Source: Candidatus Planktophila sp.
GTDB taxonomy: Bacteria; Actinomycetota; Actinomycetes; Nanopelagicales; Nanopelagicaceae
Assembly (NCBI GenBank): GCA_021741905.1
Contig: JAIOWZ010000003.1
Span: 1 to 64,000, forward strand
DNA length: 64,000 bases
Direction of reading: 5' to 3'
The translations under genes and the position numbers were made by a program. The first letter of the stretch is position 1. The number at the start of each line of letters is the position of its first letter. The notes under the pieces were generated by a model. That model did no database searches. It was not told where the DNA came from and saw only the letters and a program-made list of their open reading frames with translations. Positions 1-10,754 of the stretch are shown here, one piece after another.

Positions 1-480
1 GATGCAGGAAGTAAAGAGGGCGCCACAGTTGTTGTTGATGGTCGCACACTAGAAATTGCTGGCGATGGCTTCTGGCTGGGCCCAACCTTGTTTGACCATG
101 TGACCCCTGAAATGTCTATTTATAAAGATGAAATCTTTGGTCCGGTATTAAGCATTATTCGTGTTAAGTCATATGACGAAGCGTTAAATCTTGTTAACTC
201 ACATCAATACGGAAACGGCACGGCGATTTTTACAAATGATGGCGGCGCAGCTCGCAGATTCCAGAATGAAGTCGAAGTTGGAATGGTGGGCATCAATGTT
301 CCTATTCCAGTTCCAATGGCGTATTACTCATTTGGTGGATGGAAAAACTCATTATTTGGTGATTCTCATGCGCATGGCACCGAAGGTGTTCACTTCTTTA
401 CTCGTGGCAAAGTTGTTACAAGCCGATGGTTAGATCCAAGCCATGGTGGAATCAACTTAGGTTTCCCACAAAACGATTAA
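1..480 (+). CDS. mmsA: Methylmalonate-semialdehyde/aldehyde dehydrogenase, C-terminal part (5' truncated by window edge)
   Basis: Frame 1 open from base 1; motifs [50 protein letters not shown] typical of the MmsA C-terminus. Confidence 0.85.
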   Translation, partial: DAGSKEGATVVVDGRTLEIAGDGFWLGPTLFDHVTPEMSIYKDEIFGPVLSIIRVKSYDEALNLVNSHQYGNGTAIFTNDGGAARRFQNEVEVGMVGINVPIPVPMAYYSFGGWKNSLFGDSHAHGTEGVHFFTRGKVVTSRWLDPSHGGINLGFPQND

Positions 481-651
481 TCACCACACTAAACAGAAAT
501 CTGGCACGCCTAAAGCTGTAACGATTTCGCCTTATCTTGAGCAAAAGGTAGAATAACCACGTGCGGCCGATGGAATTGGCCTCTGTAATACCAAATCGTT
601 GATAGAGGCAAGGCCTTATACAGGGCTGGCTTCCTAAGGAAAGTAGTTTTC

Positions 652-2553
652 GTGGCCAAGATTCAAGAGCACCTCAAAGACCTGCCAGTAAAAAAGCGCG
701 ACAACCTACGTAACGTTGCGATCATCGCTCACGTTGACCACGGTAAAACAACATTGGTTGATGCGATGTTGTGGCAGTCCGGTGCATTTGCTGCACACAA
801 GGTTCAGGGCGAAGGCCAAGACCGCATGATGGATTCAATGGATCTAGAACGCGAAAAGGGAATTACGATTCTTGCCAAGAACACTGCTGTTAAGCGCGGC
901 GACACAATCGTTAACATCATTGATACTCCAGGCCACGCAGATTTTGGTGGCGAAGTAGAGCGCGGACTTGAAATGGTTGACGGCGTTATCTTGTTGGTTG
1001 ATGCTTCAGAGGGTCCACTGCCACAAACACGTTTTGTTTTGCGTAAAGCACTGGAAAAGAATTTGCCAGTTATCTTGTTGATCAACAAGGTTGACCGTCC
1101 AGATTCACGTATCGCTGAAGTTGTTGACGAAGCCTACGAACTATTCCTTGATCTTGGCGCGAATGAAGAGCAGATCGAATTTCCGGTTGTGTATGCATCA
1201 GCAAAAGCTGGCCGTGCATCATTGACACGTCCATCAGATGGTGGAATGCCAGAAGAAACAAATCTTGATGTTTTGTTCGACACTATTTTCTCTGCAATTC
1301 CAGCTCCTGAATATCACGAAGGTGCACCATTGCAAGCACACGTTACAAACCTTGACTCATCTCCATTCCTTGGACGTTTGGCTTTGTGCCGCGTGCGCGA
1401 AGGTGTTATCAAAAAGGGTCAGAATGTCACCTGGATTAAGACAGATGGCACAACAGAGCGCGTAAAGATTTCAGAGCTTTTGATTACAGAAGCACTAGAG
1501 CGAGTACCAACCCTTGAAGCCCATCCTGGCGACATCATCGCCGTGGCAGGTATCGAGACAATTACATTGGGCGAGACACTGGCTGATAATGAAAATCCAC
1601 ACGCACTTCCATTAATCATCGTTGATGAACCATCTATTTCGATGACAATCGGTATTAATACATCTCCTCTGGCTGGCAAGAGCGGCAAGCTGCTTACTGC
1701 GCGCCAAGTAAAGGGACGTTTGGATGCAGAGCTAGTCGGTAACGTTTCCTTGCGTGTGCTCAACACTGATCGTCCAGACACCTGGGAAGTACAGGGTCGC
1801 GGCGAGCTACAGCTAGCTGTGCTTGTTGAAATTATGAAGCGCGAAGGTTTCGAACTAACTGTTGGTAAGCCACAGGTAGTTATTAAGAAGATTGATGGCA
1901 AGATTCACGAACCGATGGAGCGTTTAACAATTGATGCACCAGAAGAGTACTTAGGTGTTCTTACTCAGTTGATGGCGCTTCGCAAGGGTCGCATGGAGCA
2001 AATGGTTAATCACGGAACCGGTTGGATCCGTCTTGATTACAAGGTTCCATCGCGCGGACTTATTGGTTTTAGAACTGAGTTCTTAACTGAAACTCGTGGA
2101 ACTGGTTTGCTCCACCACGTATTTGATGGTTACGAGCCTTGGTTCGGAGATATTCGTACCCGTGCAACTGGATCACTTGTTTCAGACCGTATGGGAACCG
2201 TTACTTCATACGCGCTCTATGGCACACAAGATCGCGGAACTATTTTCGTAGAGCCAGGCGATGAAGTGTATGAAGGTATGGTTATTGGCGAGAACTCTCG
2301 TAACGATGACATGGACGTTAACTGTGTTCGTGAAAAGAAGCTAACTAACATGCGTGCTTCAGGCACAGATGAATCAGAGCGTTTGATTCCGCCCAAGAAG
2401 CTCAACATGGAAGGTGCTCTTGAATTCTGTCGCGAAGATGAGTGCGTGGAGGTAACACCTGCCGTTGTTCGTATCCGTAAGGTTGTTCTCAACGGTGATG
2501 AGCGCGCTCGTGCGACTTCACGTCAAAAGAAGGCAAACCTGAACGTTAATTAA
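652..2553 (+). CDS. typA: Translational GTPase TypA/BipA
   Basis: GTG start; G1 AHVDHGKTTLVDAML, G3 DTPGHADFGGEVER, G4 NKVD; EF-G-like C-terminal domains. Confidence 0.95.
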   Translation: MAKIQEHLKDLPVKKRDNLRNVAIIAHVDHGKTTLVDAMLWQSGAFAAHKVQGEGQDRMMDSMDLEREKGITILAKNTAVKRGDTIVNIIDTPGHADFGGEVERGLEMVDGVILLVDASEGPLPQTRFVLRKALEKNLPVILLINKVDRPDSRIAEVVDEAYELFLDLGANEEQIEFPVVYASAKAGRASLTRPSDGGMPEETNLDVLFDTIFSAIPAPEYHEGAPLQAHVTNLDSSPFLGRLALCRVREGVIKKGQNVTWIKTDGTTERVKISELLITEALERVPTLEAHPGDIIAVAGIETITLGETLADNENPHALPLIIVDEPSISMTIGINTSPLAGKSGKLLTARQVKGRLDAELVGNVSLRVLNTDRPDTWEVQGRGELQLAVLVEIMKREGFELTVGKPQVVIKKIDGKIHEPMERLTIDAPEEYLGVLTQLMALRKGRMEQMVNHGTGWIRLDYKVPSRGLIGFRTEFLTETRGTGLLHHVFDGYEPWFGDIRTRATGSLVSDRMGTVTSYALYGTQDRGTIFVEPGDEVYEGMVIGENSRNDDMDVNCVREKKLTNMRASGTDESERLIPPKKLNMEGALEFCREDECVEVTPAVVRIRKVVLNGDERARATSRQKKANLNVN

Positions 2554-2566
2554 TTTGAATGAAATC

Positions 2567-2598
2567 GGCCCGTGTTAATCACCTAACGCGGGCCTTTT
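2567..2598 (+). terminator. Rho-independent terminator after typA
   Basis: GGCCCGTGTTA-atcacc-TAACGCGGGCC (11 bp stem with one G-U) followed by TTTT. Confidence 0.85.
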
Positions 2599-2636
2599 CC
2601 ATGTTCTGCCTCAATTTGTCACCTCTCTGAGGCAAG

Positions 2637-5600
2637 ATGCTCACTGTGAGTAAGCAGCCCTTCAACCTTGTGCGACAGGTACTCCACCCTGCTCCTACGG
2701 TTTTGGATGCATTTCAAGTCTCAGTTGTTTCTCACCGTGGTTGCCCCATTGTTGTGCAAGGCGGACCCGGCACAGGCAAGACGACTGTTTTAATCGAAGC
2801 AGCACTTGCCCGAATTCAAGAAGGACAAAATCCAGACTCGATACTGCTGCTGACCTATGGTCGCGAGCGAGCATCTGAACTTCGTGATTCGATTGCACTG
2901 CGCACGACAAAGACAATGTTTGAACCATTGGCAAGAACTTTCCATTCATTAGCATTTTCGGTTTTAAAGATGAAGGCAAAGGGAGACCCCGATCCGATTT
3001 TGCTCAGTGGCCCAGAACAAGAAAGCTATATCCGCGAATTGCTGAAAGGTGATATCGAAGATGGTTTTAAAGAATGGCCCGAAGAATTACATAAAGCGTT
3101 AATTACAAATGGGTTTGCTCGCGAACTTCGCGATTTAATTCTGCGTGCATCAGAGCGCGGCATAGACGCCAATGAGTTAGCAATACTCGGTAAGCAAGAG
3201 GGTGAAAAGTATTGGGAAGCAGCCGCTGCCTTCTGGAAGAGATACACCAATTCGATGGTCATGCGCGAGTTCAGCGCGCAAGATGCAAAGCTGCGCATTG
3301 ATCCTTCAGAATTAGTCTCACGGGCATCGATTCATCTGCGTAACAATTCAGATTTGCTGGATCAACTGCGCCTGAGATTTACAACAATTATGGTGGATGA
3401 GTTTCAGGAAAGTGATCCTGCACAACGCGAACTACTCTCACTGCTTGCAGATAGAGATGTAATCATCTGTGCTGATGCAGATAGCGCCGTTGGTCGCTTC
3501 CGTGGAGCAGATCCTGATGGGTTGTCAGCAGCGCTAGATCCATATCGGGCAGAGGAAGTTGTGTTGGGTCATGTCTATCGCAATGCAAAGGCAATCTTTG
3601 ACGTTGGTCATAAATACGTGCAGAAATTTCCTGGATCTCCGGTAACCAGGAAACGCTCTGCGGTAAATGAAAATCAAGGTTTTGTGGGGGTTTATCGCTT
3701 TAGATCTGGCGCGGAAGAGGCAGCCTTTATTGCTCATCAATTCCGAAGTGCTCACTTGCGACAAGGGATTTCCTATAGTGACATGGCTGTGGTTCTGCGC
3801 ACACCAGGTGTTCAAGCATCAGCTTTGCGGCGAGCGTTTTCACAGGTAGGTATTCCTGTTGCATCTGAGCTTCAAGCGTTAGCTGGAAATCCCGCAATTA
3901 CTCCATTTTTATTATTGGCACGTGTTGCAATCGGTGCGCAACCACTTAATTTAGATACTGCAGAGCGCTTACTGCTCTCTGAATTTGGTGGCGCGGACTC
4001 TATTTCTTTGCGTCGCATTCGCCGAGCGATGATTACAGCGCGTCCTGAAGGTGATGATCGTTCAGGAACGCAGTTGTTGCTAGATGCAATTAGTGATGGG
4101 CAATTATTCATTGAAGGTGCAGACAGCGTGCTGCGCGTTCATGCCTTGTTAAAGGGCGCAAAGGCAATAGCGCGAAATAAGACCGCGCTAGCCGATGATC
4201 TGTTGTGGTTTATTTGGGACAACGCTGTAACAAGTGACGGACAGAAGCTGTCCAATGCATGGCGCAATCAAGCATTGCGTCCAGGAATCCGTGGAGCAGC
4301 AGCTGATCGTGATCTAGATGCGGTGATGCAGTTGTTTGAATCGGCTGCTCGTTATTCTGAACGTTTTCCGCTATCAGGTCCTGCTGCTTTTGTTAATGAA
4401 ATCGCAACTGAAGATATTGCTGGCGATGTTATTACAGCCAAGGGAGTACGCCCAGATTTTGTGGAGATCCTTACCGTGCACAGTGCAAAGGGTCGCCAGT
4501 GGGATTTGGTTGCAATCGCAGGTCTGCAAGAAGGAACCTGGCCTAATTTGAAGCAGCGTTCTTCACTCCTAGGTGCTGAACGATTAGTGGAACGCAAGCG
4601 AAATCCAGAAACTCCAAGAGATCAGCTAGATGTCATTGCAGCCAATGGACTGATGCAGGATGAACAGCGCTTGTTCCATGTGGCTTTAACGCGCGCCAAA
4701 CAATCACTTTTAATCACTGCGGTGCAGCGTGAGGATGAAGAGCCATCACAATTCTTTGAAGAAATCGAAGTCATGTTTACAACAGCTAAGGGTGAGGAGC
4801 CCGTCCTTACTGATGTTCCTCACCCAATCACAGCACCTGCATTAGTGGCAGAACTTCGTGCGCAGTTAGCTGGGCCAAAGGCACAAGAAGCCGCAGCGCT
4901 CTTGAAGGCGATGAGTACTGAGGGAATACATCTTGCAAATCCGACGAGTTGGATTGGTTCTGTTCCATTGAGTACTGATGCGTCAGTTATTGATGCAGAC
5001 CAAGAGGTAATCGTTTCACCATCAGGTGCTGAGTCATTTCTTGAATGCGGTGTGAAATGGTTCTTGCAAAATAACGGTGGTTCAGATGGTGATAGCACTG
5101 CGCAGGTTTTGGGTTCTGCGATTCACGCCTTTGCAGCCAAAATGGTGCAAGAACCTGACATTAGTCGTGAACAGCTAATTGAATCCTTGGAAAAATCGTG
5201 GAAATTAATTGATCCTGAAAGTGGCTGGGTCAGTGCATCCCATCTTGAATCAGCGGTCATCATGCTTGAAAAGTTTGTGGAATATCACAAGGAAACTAAG
5301 CGCGAAGTAAAGGGCGCTGAACTACGCTTTGATGTGAAATTAGGTCGTGCACGAATTATTGGAACTGTAGACCGCCTTGAAGTAGAAGCCGATGGTTCGC
5401 TATTTATTATTGACTTTAAAACCGGAAACACCGCAATTAGCAAAGAAGATGCAAAGAAGAATTTGCAGCTTGCTAGTTATCAGTTAGGTGTTGCCGAAGG
5501 TGGATTTGCTGACGGCAATAAGTCGGCAGGTGCCGAACTTGTGTATTTGGGCACAAGTAGTGCTGGGGCTGCAATCCGCCAACAATATGCAATAGATCTT

Positions 5601-5747
5601 GAAGAAACAAAGGCAACGATCGAAACGATCGGTGAGGGGATGGGTGCTGCGACCTTCTTCGCTACCATCAATAAGCGCTGTAAAGGCTGCCCAGTAAGGA
5701 AATCCTGCCCTGTTCAAAGTGATGGGCGGGCGGTGAACGAGTCATGA
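2637..5747 (+). CDS. adnA: ATP-dependent helicase/nuclease AdnA-like subunit (UvrD-like motor plus PD-(D/E)XK nuclease, C-terminal Cys cluster)
   Basis: Walker A GGPGTGKTTVL, DEFQESD, HSAKGRQWDLV, FIIDFKTGN nuclease motif, RCKGCPVRKSCP; adjacent to adnB as in Mycobacterium. Start may be GTG 2646. Confidence 0.85.
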   Translation: MLTVSKQPFNLVRQVLHPAPTVLDAFQVSVVSHRGCPIVVQGGPGTGKTTVLIEAALARIQEGQNPDSILLLTYGRERASELRDSIALRTTKTMFEPLARTFHSLAFSVLKMKAKGDPDPILLSGPEQESYIRELLKGDIEDGFKEWPEELHKALITNGFARELRDLILRASERGIDANELAILGKQEGEKYWEAAAAFWKRYTNSMVMREFSAQDAKLRIDPSELVSRASIHLRNNSDLLDQLRLRFTTIMVDEFQESDPAQRELLSLLADRDVIICADADSAVGRFRGADPDGLSAALDPYRAEEVVLGHVYRNAKAIFDVGHKYVQKFPGSPVTRKRSAVNENQGFVGVYRFRSGAEEAAFIAHQFRSAHLRQGISYSDMAVVLRTPGVQASALRRAFSQVGIPVASELQALAGNPAITPFLLLARVAIGAQPLNLDTAERLLLSEFGGADSISLRRIRRAMITARPEGDDRSGTQLLLDAISDGQLFIEGADSVLRVHALLKGAKAIARNKTALADDLLWFIWDNAVTSDGQKLSNAWRNQALRPGIRGAAADRDLDAVMQLFESAARYSERFPLSGPAAFVNEIATEDIAGDVITAKGVRPDFVEILTVHSAKGRQWDLVAIAGLQEGTWPNLKQRSSLLGAERLVERKRNPETPRDQLDVIAANGLMQDEQRLFHVALTRAKQSLLITAVQREDEEPSQFFEEIEVMFTTAKGEEPVLTDVPHPITAPALVAELRAQLAGPKAQEAAALLKAMSTEGIHLANPTSWIGSVPLSTDASVIDADQEVIVSPSGAESFLECGVKWFLQNNGGSDGDSTAQVLGSAIHAFAAKMVQEPDISREQLIESLEKSWKLIDPESGWVSASHLESAVIMLEKFVEYHKETKREVKGAELRFDVKLGRARIIGTVDRLEVEADGSLFIIDFKTGNTAISKEDAKKNLQLASYQLGVAEGGFADGNKSAGAELVYLGTSSAGAAIRQQYAIDLEETKATIETIGEGMGAATFFATINKRCKGCPVRKSCPVQSDGRAVNES

Positions 5748-8700
5748 CAAAAGCCCAGTACACACCTGAAGACATCATCAAAAAGTTGCAGGCACATCCA
5801 AAGTTTGGTTCAGAGATTAAACCAATTACCAAACACCAATCAGCGATCATTAGTAGTGGGCTAGAACCCGCTGTTGTTATTGCAGGTGCCGGCTCTGGCA
5901 AGACCGAGACAATGAGCAACCGCGTTTTGTATTTAGTTGCAAACGGTTTTGCCACACCTGATCAAATCTTGGGTCTGACCTTTACTCGTAAGGCTGCCGG
6001 TGAACTATCTGTTCGTATTCGCAAGCGTCTGCGCCAACTCTCACAATTAAAAGAGTTTGAGCACATCACATCTTCAAACACTTCTGTTACTACCTACCAT
6101 TCTTATGCTGGCAAGTTACTCAGCGAGCATGCGATTCGTTATGGGATAGATGCAGATGCTGATCCATTAGGCGAGGCAGCCATTTGGCAGATCGCATCTG
6201 ATGTTGTGCGTAACTGGTCTGATGATTCTTATCGCAATGACAGCGCCGTAAGCACTGTAATTAAAGATTTGTTGGGACTTTCTAAATTTATGTTAGAGCA
6301 CCAAGTCAAGGCTGCAGATATTGAAGCGATCGGCAACGAAATGCTGGGCAAGTTAGAACTACTTGCAGGCAGCACTAATGAAGATACCCGCGCAGTTGCG
6401 CGTGCAATGCGCCAACGTAATTCGCTCTTGCCGATGGTTGATGCATTTATGGAACGTCGCAAAGCATCAGGTGAGCTTTCATTTGATGATCAGATGTCGT
6501 TGGCTGCAGATATTTCACAGAACTTTGCAGATGTAGGCGCATTAGAGCGTGGCAAGTACACAGTGGTTTTGCTGGATGAGTATCAAGACACATCACAGTC
6601 GCAGGTGCGCATGTTGTCGTCTCTCTATGGGGCAGGACATCCAGTAATGGCTGTGGGAGACCCATCGCAGGCTATTTACACCTGGCGTGGGGCATCTGCC
6701 GGGACTATGGCCTCATTCGACAAGTACTTTCCAAAGGCGCAAGGGCAAACCGGAACTGAGCAATTCTCACTTCCTACAACTTTCCGCAATGACGCAATCA
6801 TTCTCGCTGCGGCCAACAGCATCAGCGCACAGATCAAGGCTGATGGTGGACAACAAGTTGTCGAACTAGAAGCGCGTGATGATGCAGGACCAGGTGAACT
6901 TGCCTATGGGATCTATGAAACTGTTGAAACAGAGTCACAAGCAATCGCTGAATACTTCAAAGCGCTTTGGAATCCAGAAGATAAGAAATCTTTTGCTGTC
7001 TTAGTCCGAAAACGTAGTCAAATACCTTCAATCGAAGGTGCTTTGCGCGAACAAGGCCTACCTGTTGAGGTAATCGGTATTGGTGGCTTGATTCATATTC
7101 CAGAGGTGGCAGATGTTGTGACCTTAATGAAGATTATCACTGACCCTGATGCAGGTTCATCATTGATGCGCCACTTAACTGGGCCACGAATTAATTTAGG
7201 TCCTCGTGATATTGCAGCACTCGGTGGATTTAGCCGAGAGCGCGCTAAAGCTATGCATGCAGATTCAAAGAGTTTCATCAAAAAGATTGCTGCCGGAAAT
7301 CCTGATCAACTAGAAGCAGATGATCAATTCTCTGGATCCATTATTGATGCACTTGATGAAATCACTTCGGCGAAGAAGAGTGGGTTTAGCGAGCTTGGTT
7401 ATCAACGTCTAGTCACCTTCGCACAAGATCTTCGTCGTTTGCGCTCACGTGCCGGCGGACAAATCACGGATTTAGTAACAGAGATTGAGAACTACCTAAC
7501 ACTTGAATCTGAAATTACTTTGCGTGAAGGAACACAGACAGGTCGCAGGCACCTAGATCGATTCCTAGATGAGGCTTCAAAGTTTGAACGAAGCGGTGGC
7601 TCTGTTTCAGCCTTCCTAGATTGGCTAGATATTGCATCTGATGAAGAAGGTGGCTTAAAGGTTGGAGCCCCTGAAGTACGCACAGATGTAGTGCAAATCC
7701 TTACGGTTCACATGGCAAAGGGTGCTGAGTGGGATGTTGTTGCTGTGCCTGGTTTATCGGAAGGAACATTCCCTGGGGTTAATCGCTCTGACCCGGATAA
7801 CTGGCTAAAAAATGAAAAGCATGTGCCATTTGCCCTGCGCGGAGATGCACACGAGCTGCCACGGTTTACATTAGATGGAATCACAAAAAACAGCGATGCG
7901 GCAAAGGCAATTAAAGAGTTTGCTCGTCAATGTGTTGATCACATCAAGATGCGCGAAGAAATGCGCCTTGCCTATGTTGCTGTGACCCGTGCTCGCACCC
8001 ACTTAATCTGCACAGCCTCATGGTGGCGAGATGGCGCAAACTCGGTATCTCCATCAAACTTCTTTACTCTGATTGCAGGTGCGGCAAGTGCCAACGGTGG
8101 TCGATTGATTTCAGATGTTGCCGCACCTGAAGATGGTGCTGAAAACCCAACACTTGAGAATCCACAAACAGCTGTGTGGCCACGAGATTATCTGGGGGAT
8201 AAACGGGCACAGTTTGATGCAGCTATCGAATTAGTTAATGCTTCAAGTGTTCATCCATTGATCGATTCACAGGATCCTGAAGTGAACTCTTGGATTATGG
8301 ATGCTCATAGTTTGATTACCGAACAACGAAAGCGCGCTATAGATGTGGTTAAAGTCGCATTACCAACTCGTCTTTCAACTTCCACTTTGGTTGCTTTGCA
8401 TGAAAACCCACAAGAGCTTGCACTGAACATTCGTCGTCCAATGCCACGTGGCCAAGATCAATACTCTCGTCGCGGTACGGCATTTCACTTATGGGTAGAA
8501 CGTCAATTCACAGATGCCGCTACCTTATTTGGTGATGAGTATCTAGATTACTTAGATCCACTAGATGATGATTCAAAGTTGGAGGATCTAAAGGCTGCCT
8601 GGTTAAAGAGTGCTTACGCAAATCGCACACCTGCCCGGGTGGAAGTTCCTTTTGAAACAACTATTGCAGGGGTGTTAATCCGTGGTCGAATTGATGCTAT

Positions 8701-8944
8701 TTATGCTGATGGAGATGGCTTCCAGGTGGTTGATTGGAAGACAGGTTCAAAGCAGTTAGGAAAGTCGGCGCAGGTGCAATTGGCAATGTATCGCTTGGCC
8801 TGGGCAAAGTTATCTGGCTGCGATATTTCAAAGGTTTCTGCGGCGTTCTACTATGTGCCATCAGGTGTTACAGATCAGCCAGCAGACCTTTTGGATGAGG
8901 CAGCACTAATAGCTCTGATTTCCTCTGTTGACCCAGCGTCCTAG
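5744..8944 (+). CDS. adnB: ATP-dependent helicase/nuclease AdnB-like subunit
   Basis: ATGA overlap with adnA; GAGSGKTETM Walker A, DEYQDTS, HMAKGAEWDVVAVPGL, AYVAVTRAR, FQVVDWKTG nuclease motif. Confidence 0.87.
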   Translation: MTKAQYTPEDIIKKLQAHPKFGSEIKPITKHQSAIISSGLEPAVVIAGAGSGKTETMSNRVLYLVANGFATPDQILGLTFTRKAAGELSVRIRKRLRQLSQLKEFEHITSSNTSVTTYHSYAGKLLSEHAIRYGIDADADPLGEAAIWQIASDVVRNWSDDSYRNDSAVSTVIKDLLGLSKFMLEHQVKAADIEAIGNEMLGKLELLAGSTNEDTRAVARAMRQRNSLLPMVDAFMERRKASGELSFDDQMSLAADISQNFADVGALERGKYTVVLLDEYQDTSQSQVRMLSSLYGAGHPVMAVGDPSQAIYTWRGASAGTMASFDKYFPKAQGQTGTEQFSLPTTFRNDAIILAAANSISAQIKADGGQQVVELEARDDAGPGELAYGIYETVETESQAIAEYFKALWNPEDKKSFAVLVRKRSQIPSIEGALREQGLPVEVIGIGGLIHIPEVADVVTLMKIITDPDAGSSLMRHLTGPRINLGPRDIAALGGFSRERAKAMHADSKSFIKKIAAGNPDQLEADDQFSGSIIDALDEITSAKKSGFSELGYQRLVTFAQDLRRLRSRAGGQITDLVTEIENYLTLESEITLREGTQTGRRHLDRFLDEASKFERSGGSVSAFLDWLDIASDEEGGLKVGAPEVRTDVVQILTVHMAKGAEWDVVAVPGLSEGTFPGVNRSDPDNWLKNEKHVPFALRGDAHELPRFTLDGITKNSDAAKAIKEFARQCVDHIKMREEMRLAYVAVTRARTHLICTASWWRDGANSVSPSNFFTLIAGAASANGGRLISDVAAPEDGAENPTLENPQTAVWPRDYLGDKRAQFDAAIELVNASSVHPLIDSQDPEVNSWIMDAHSLITEQRKRAIDVVKVALPTRLSTSTLVALHENPQELALNIRRPMPRGQDQYSRRGTAFHLWVERQFTDAATLFGDEYLDYLDPLDDDSKLEDLKAAWLKSAYANRTPARVEVPFETTIAGVLIRGRIDAIYADGDGFQVVDWKTGSKQLGKSAQVQLAMYRLAWAKLSGCDISKVSAAFYYVPSGVTDQPADLLDEAALIALISSVDPAS

Positions 8945-8963
8945 CTCAAAGTTCTAAGCTGAA

Positions 8964-9770
8964 TTAATCTGTTGGGATCTCTATCTGCAAGGGCAGATGA
9001 TCGCTCATTCCTTTATGTGAATAGATAATCTGCTTAACATCGCTAGCTGTAAGAGTTGGCGATAACATAAAGTCAATTTGAACTTTTGGAAGCCAGCTTG
9101 GGAATGTGTTACCACTTCCAAGTGAGTGCCACTTTATTCCTGCCACAACTCTGGTAAATGGAATATTCATGTCTCCCATGATGATTGTTTTGTGTGGCTC
9201 ACTGCCTAATTTGTGAGCCCAACGCTTAATCAAGACTAATTGCTTGTAATTGTAAAAAGGCACGAAAGAAAGATGGGTATTAATGATCAACCAACCGTTT
9301 TCTAGATGTGCAGCAAGAGCACTTCTTGGATGATCGCGCACATAGAAACGTTTCAACTTTCCGTCAACAGGAAACATCATGAAAACGCCAAATGGTGCGC
9401 CCTTTAAATCTAAGCGATGCCAGGATTTAACTGGCAACTGTGAAACCATTCCGATTCCATAGCCCGCTTCACCTTCTTGGCTTTTGTTTGTCACTATCTT
9501 TAAATCTGTTGTTTCAGGTTTACGCCACTTTTCATCTGGATTACCAAACAGTGATGGCGCAAAAGCCCAATCAGCAGCCCCCATGGCAGTTGCAATATTT
9601 CCAACTTGGTTGTGATTGCCTGAACGTTCCAGGAAGTAATCAACTTCTTGGACACCAATAACATCGCTCTTTAAATTCAGTATTTCTGCCTCTAACAGGG
9701 CCAAAGCATCAACGGACGGGTCTGGTGGAATGGCCATTCCGTGCAGCAAATTCCATGAGGTTACGCGCAT
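8964..9770 (-). CDS. Endonuclease/exonuclease/phosphatase family protein
   Basis: MRVTSWNLLHG, VIGVQEVDY, IINTHLS, IIMGDMNIP, SDHLPLQIE: EEP motifs. Confidence 0.85.
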   Translation of the reverse strand: MRVTSWNLLHGMAIPPDPSVDALALLEAEILNLKSDVIGVQEVDYFLERSGNHNQVGNIATAMGAADWAFAPSLFGNPDEKWRKPETTDLKIVTNKSQEGEAGYGIGMVSQLPVKSWHRLDLKGAPFGVFMMFPVDGKLKRFYVRDHPRSALAAHLENGWLIINTHLSFVPFYNYKQLVLIKRWAHKLGSEPHKTIIMGDMNIPFTRVVAGIKWHSLGSGNTFPSWLPKVQIDFMLSPTLTASDVKQIIYSHKGMSDHLPLQIEIPTD

Positions 9771-9776
9771 TGCCCA

Positions 9777-9789
9777 AGGCTAGTAGCGT
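9777..9789. promoter_or_regulatory. Paired divergent -10-like elements for the EEP gene (-, TAGCCT 9777-9782) and nudC (+, TAGCGT 9784-9789)
   Basis: TAnnnT hexamers 6 nt (minus) and 8 nt (plus) upstream of the start codons in a 27-bp gap. Confidence 0.55.
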
Positions 9790-9797
9790 TCACCCCT

Positions 9798-10754
9798 ATG
9801 AGCGCATTGTCACCAATAAATCGCGAGAGCGAGCTGCGCGCTGATGCCACAAAATTGGCCGAGCTCTGGAAGACGGCACAAATAATTCATCTAGTTGATG
9901 CTCGCTTGAGCGCGGGAGATGATTCACTGACCTTTATTGATGCGGCTGCTGTGGCTGCGGCTCAGGAAGTATTTGAAGAAGGTGATCGTTTTTTCTTAGG
10001 CGTGGGCCGAGATGATAACCAGGCTTACTTTGCTTGGCGCACAACCTGGATTAATCCTCCTGAAGATGATGGAACTGAACAGTTTGAACAGTGTAAGTAT
10101 GAAGGATTTAAGAGTTTGCGCCAAGTTGGTGGGCATTTAGATACTGATGAATTAGCGCTAGCCATGCACGCGGTTGGTTTAGCTAACTGGCATTGGACCC
10201 ACACACATTGTTCAAAGTGTGGAGCAAAGACAGTTAGCGATCTTGGTGGAAGTGTTCGTGTGTGTCCTGAAGATGCCACGCAACATCACCCACGGACAGA
10301 TCCGGCGGTAATTGTTTTGGTAAAAGATAAGGATGACCGCATTCTCTTGGGACATCAACCCGTATGGCCAGACAAGCGCTTTTCTACATTTGCAGGATTT
10401 GTGGAAACTGGCGAATCTTTTGAAGAGTGCGTTTCACGGGAAGTATTTGAAGAAGCTGGTGTTTATGCATCAGAGATCAAGTATTTAACTTCACAACCTT
10501 GGCCATTTCCTGCCTCGATCATGATTGCATTTGAGGCGATTACCCATCGTCCAGAAGAGGCTCGTCCTGATGGCACAGAGATAACTGAAGTACGCTGGTT
10601 TTCGCGTGATGAAATGAAGGCTGCTGTTGCCACCCAAGATATTTTGTTGCCACCAAAAATTTCAGTTGCTCGTCGCATGATCGAAGCTTGGTACACACGG
10701 GTTGATGGATATACACGAGATCAGTTGCGCGGTGGTGAATCGTGGAGACCGTAG
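9798..10754 (+). CDS. nudC: NAD(+) diphosphatase NudC-like (Nudix with zinc ribbon)
   Basis: HCSKCGAKT...CPEDATQHHPRTDPAVIVLV; Nudix box GFVETGESFEECVSREVFEEAGV. Confidence 0.9.
   Translation: MSALSPINRESELRADATKLAELWKTAQIIHLVDARLSAGDDSLTFIDAAAVAAAQEVFEEGDRFFLGVGRDDNQAYFAWRTTWINPPEDDGTEQFEQCKYEGFKSLRQVGGHLDTDELALAMHAVGLANWHWTHTHCSKCGAKTVSDLGGSVRVCPEDATQHHPRTDPAVIVLVKDKDDRILLGHQPVWPDKRFSTFAGFVETGESFEECVSREVFEEAGVYASEIKYLTSQPWPFPASIMIAFEAITHRPEEARPDGTEITEVRWFSRDEMKAAVATQDILLPPKISVARRMIEAWYTRVDGYTRDQLRGGESWRP

Noticed and set aside
1419-1901. 160-aa minus-strand ORF inside typA
   Set aside because: Shadow ORF of a conserved GTPase gene; no SD or domain signature.
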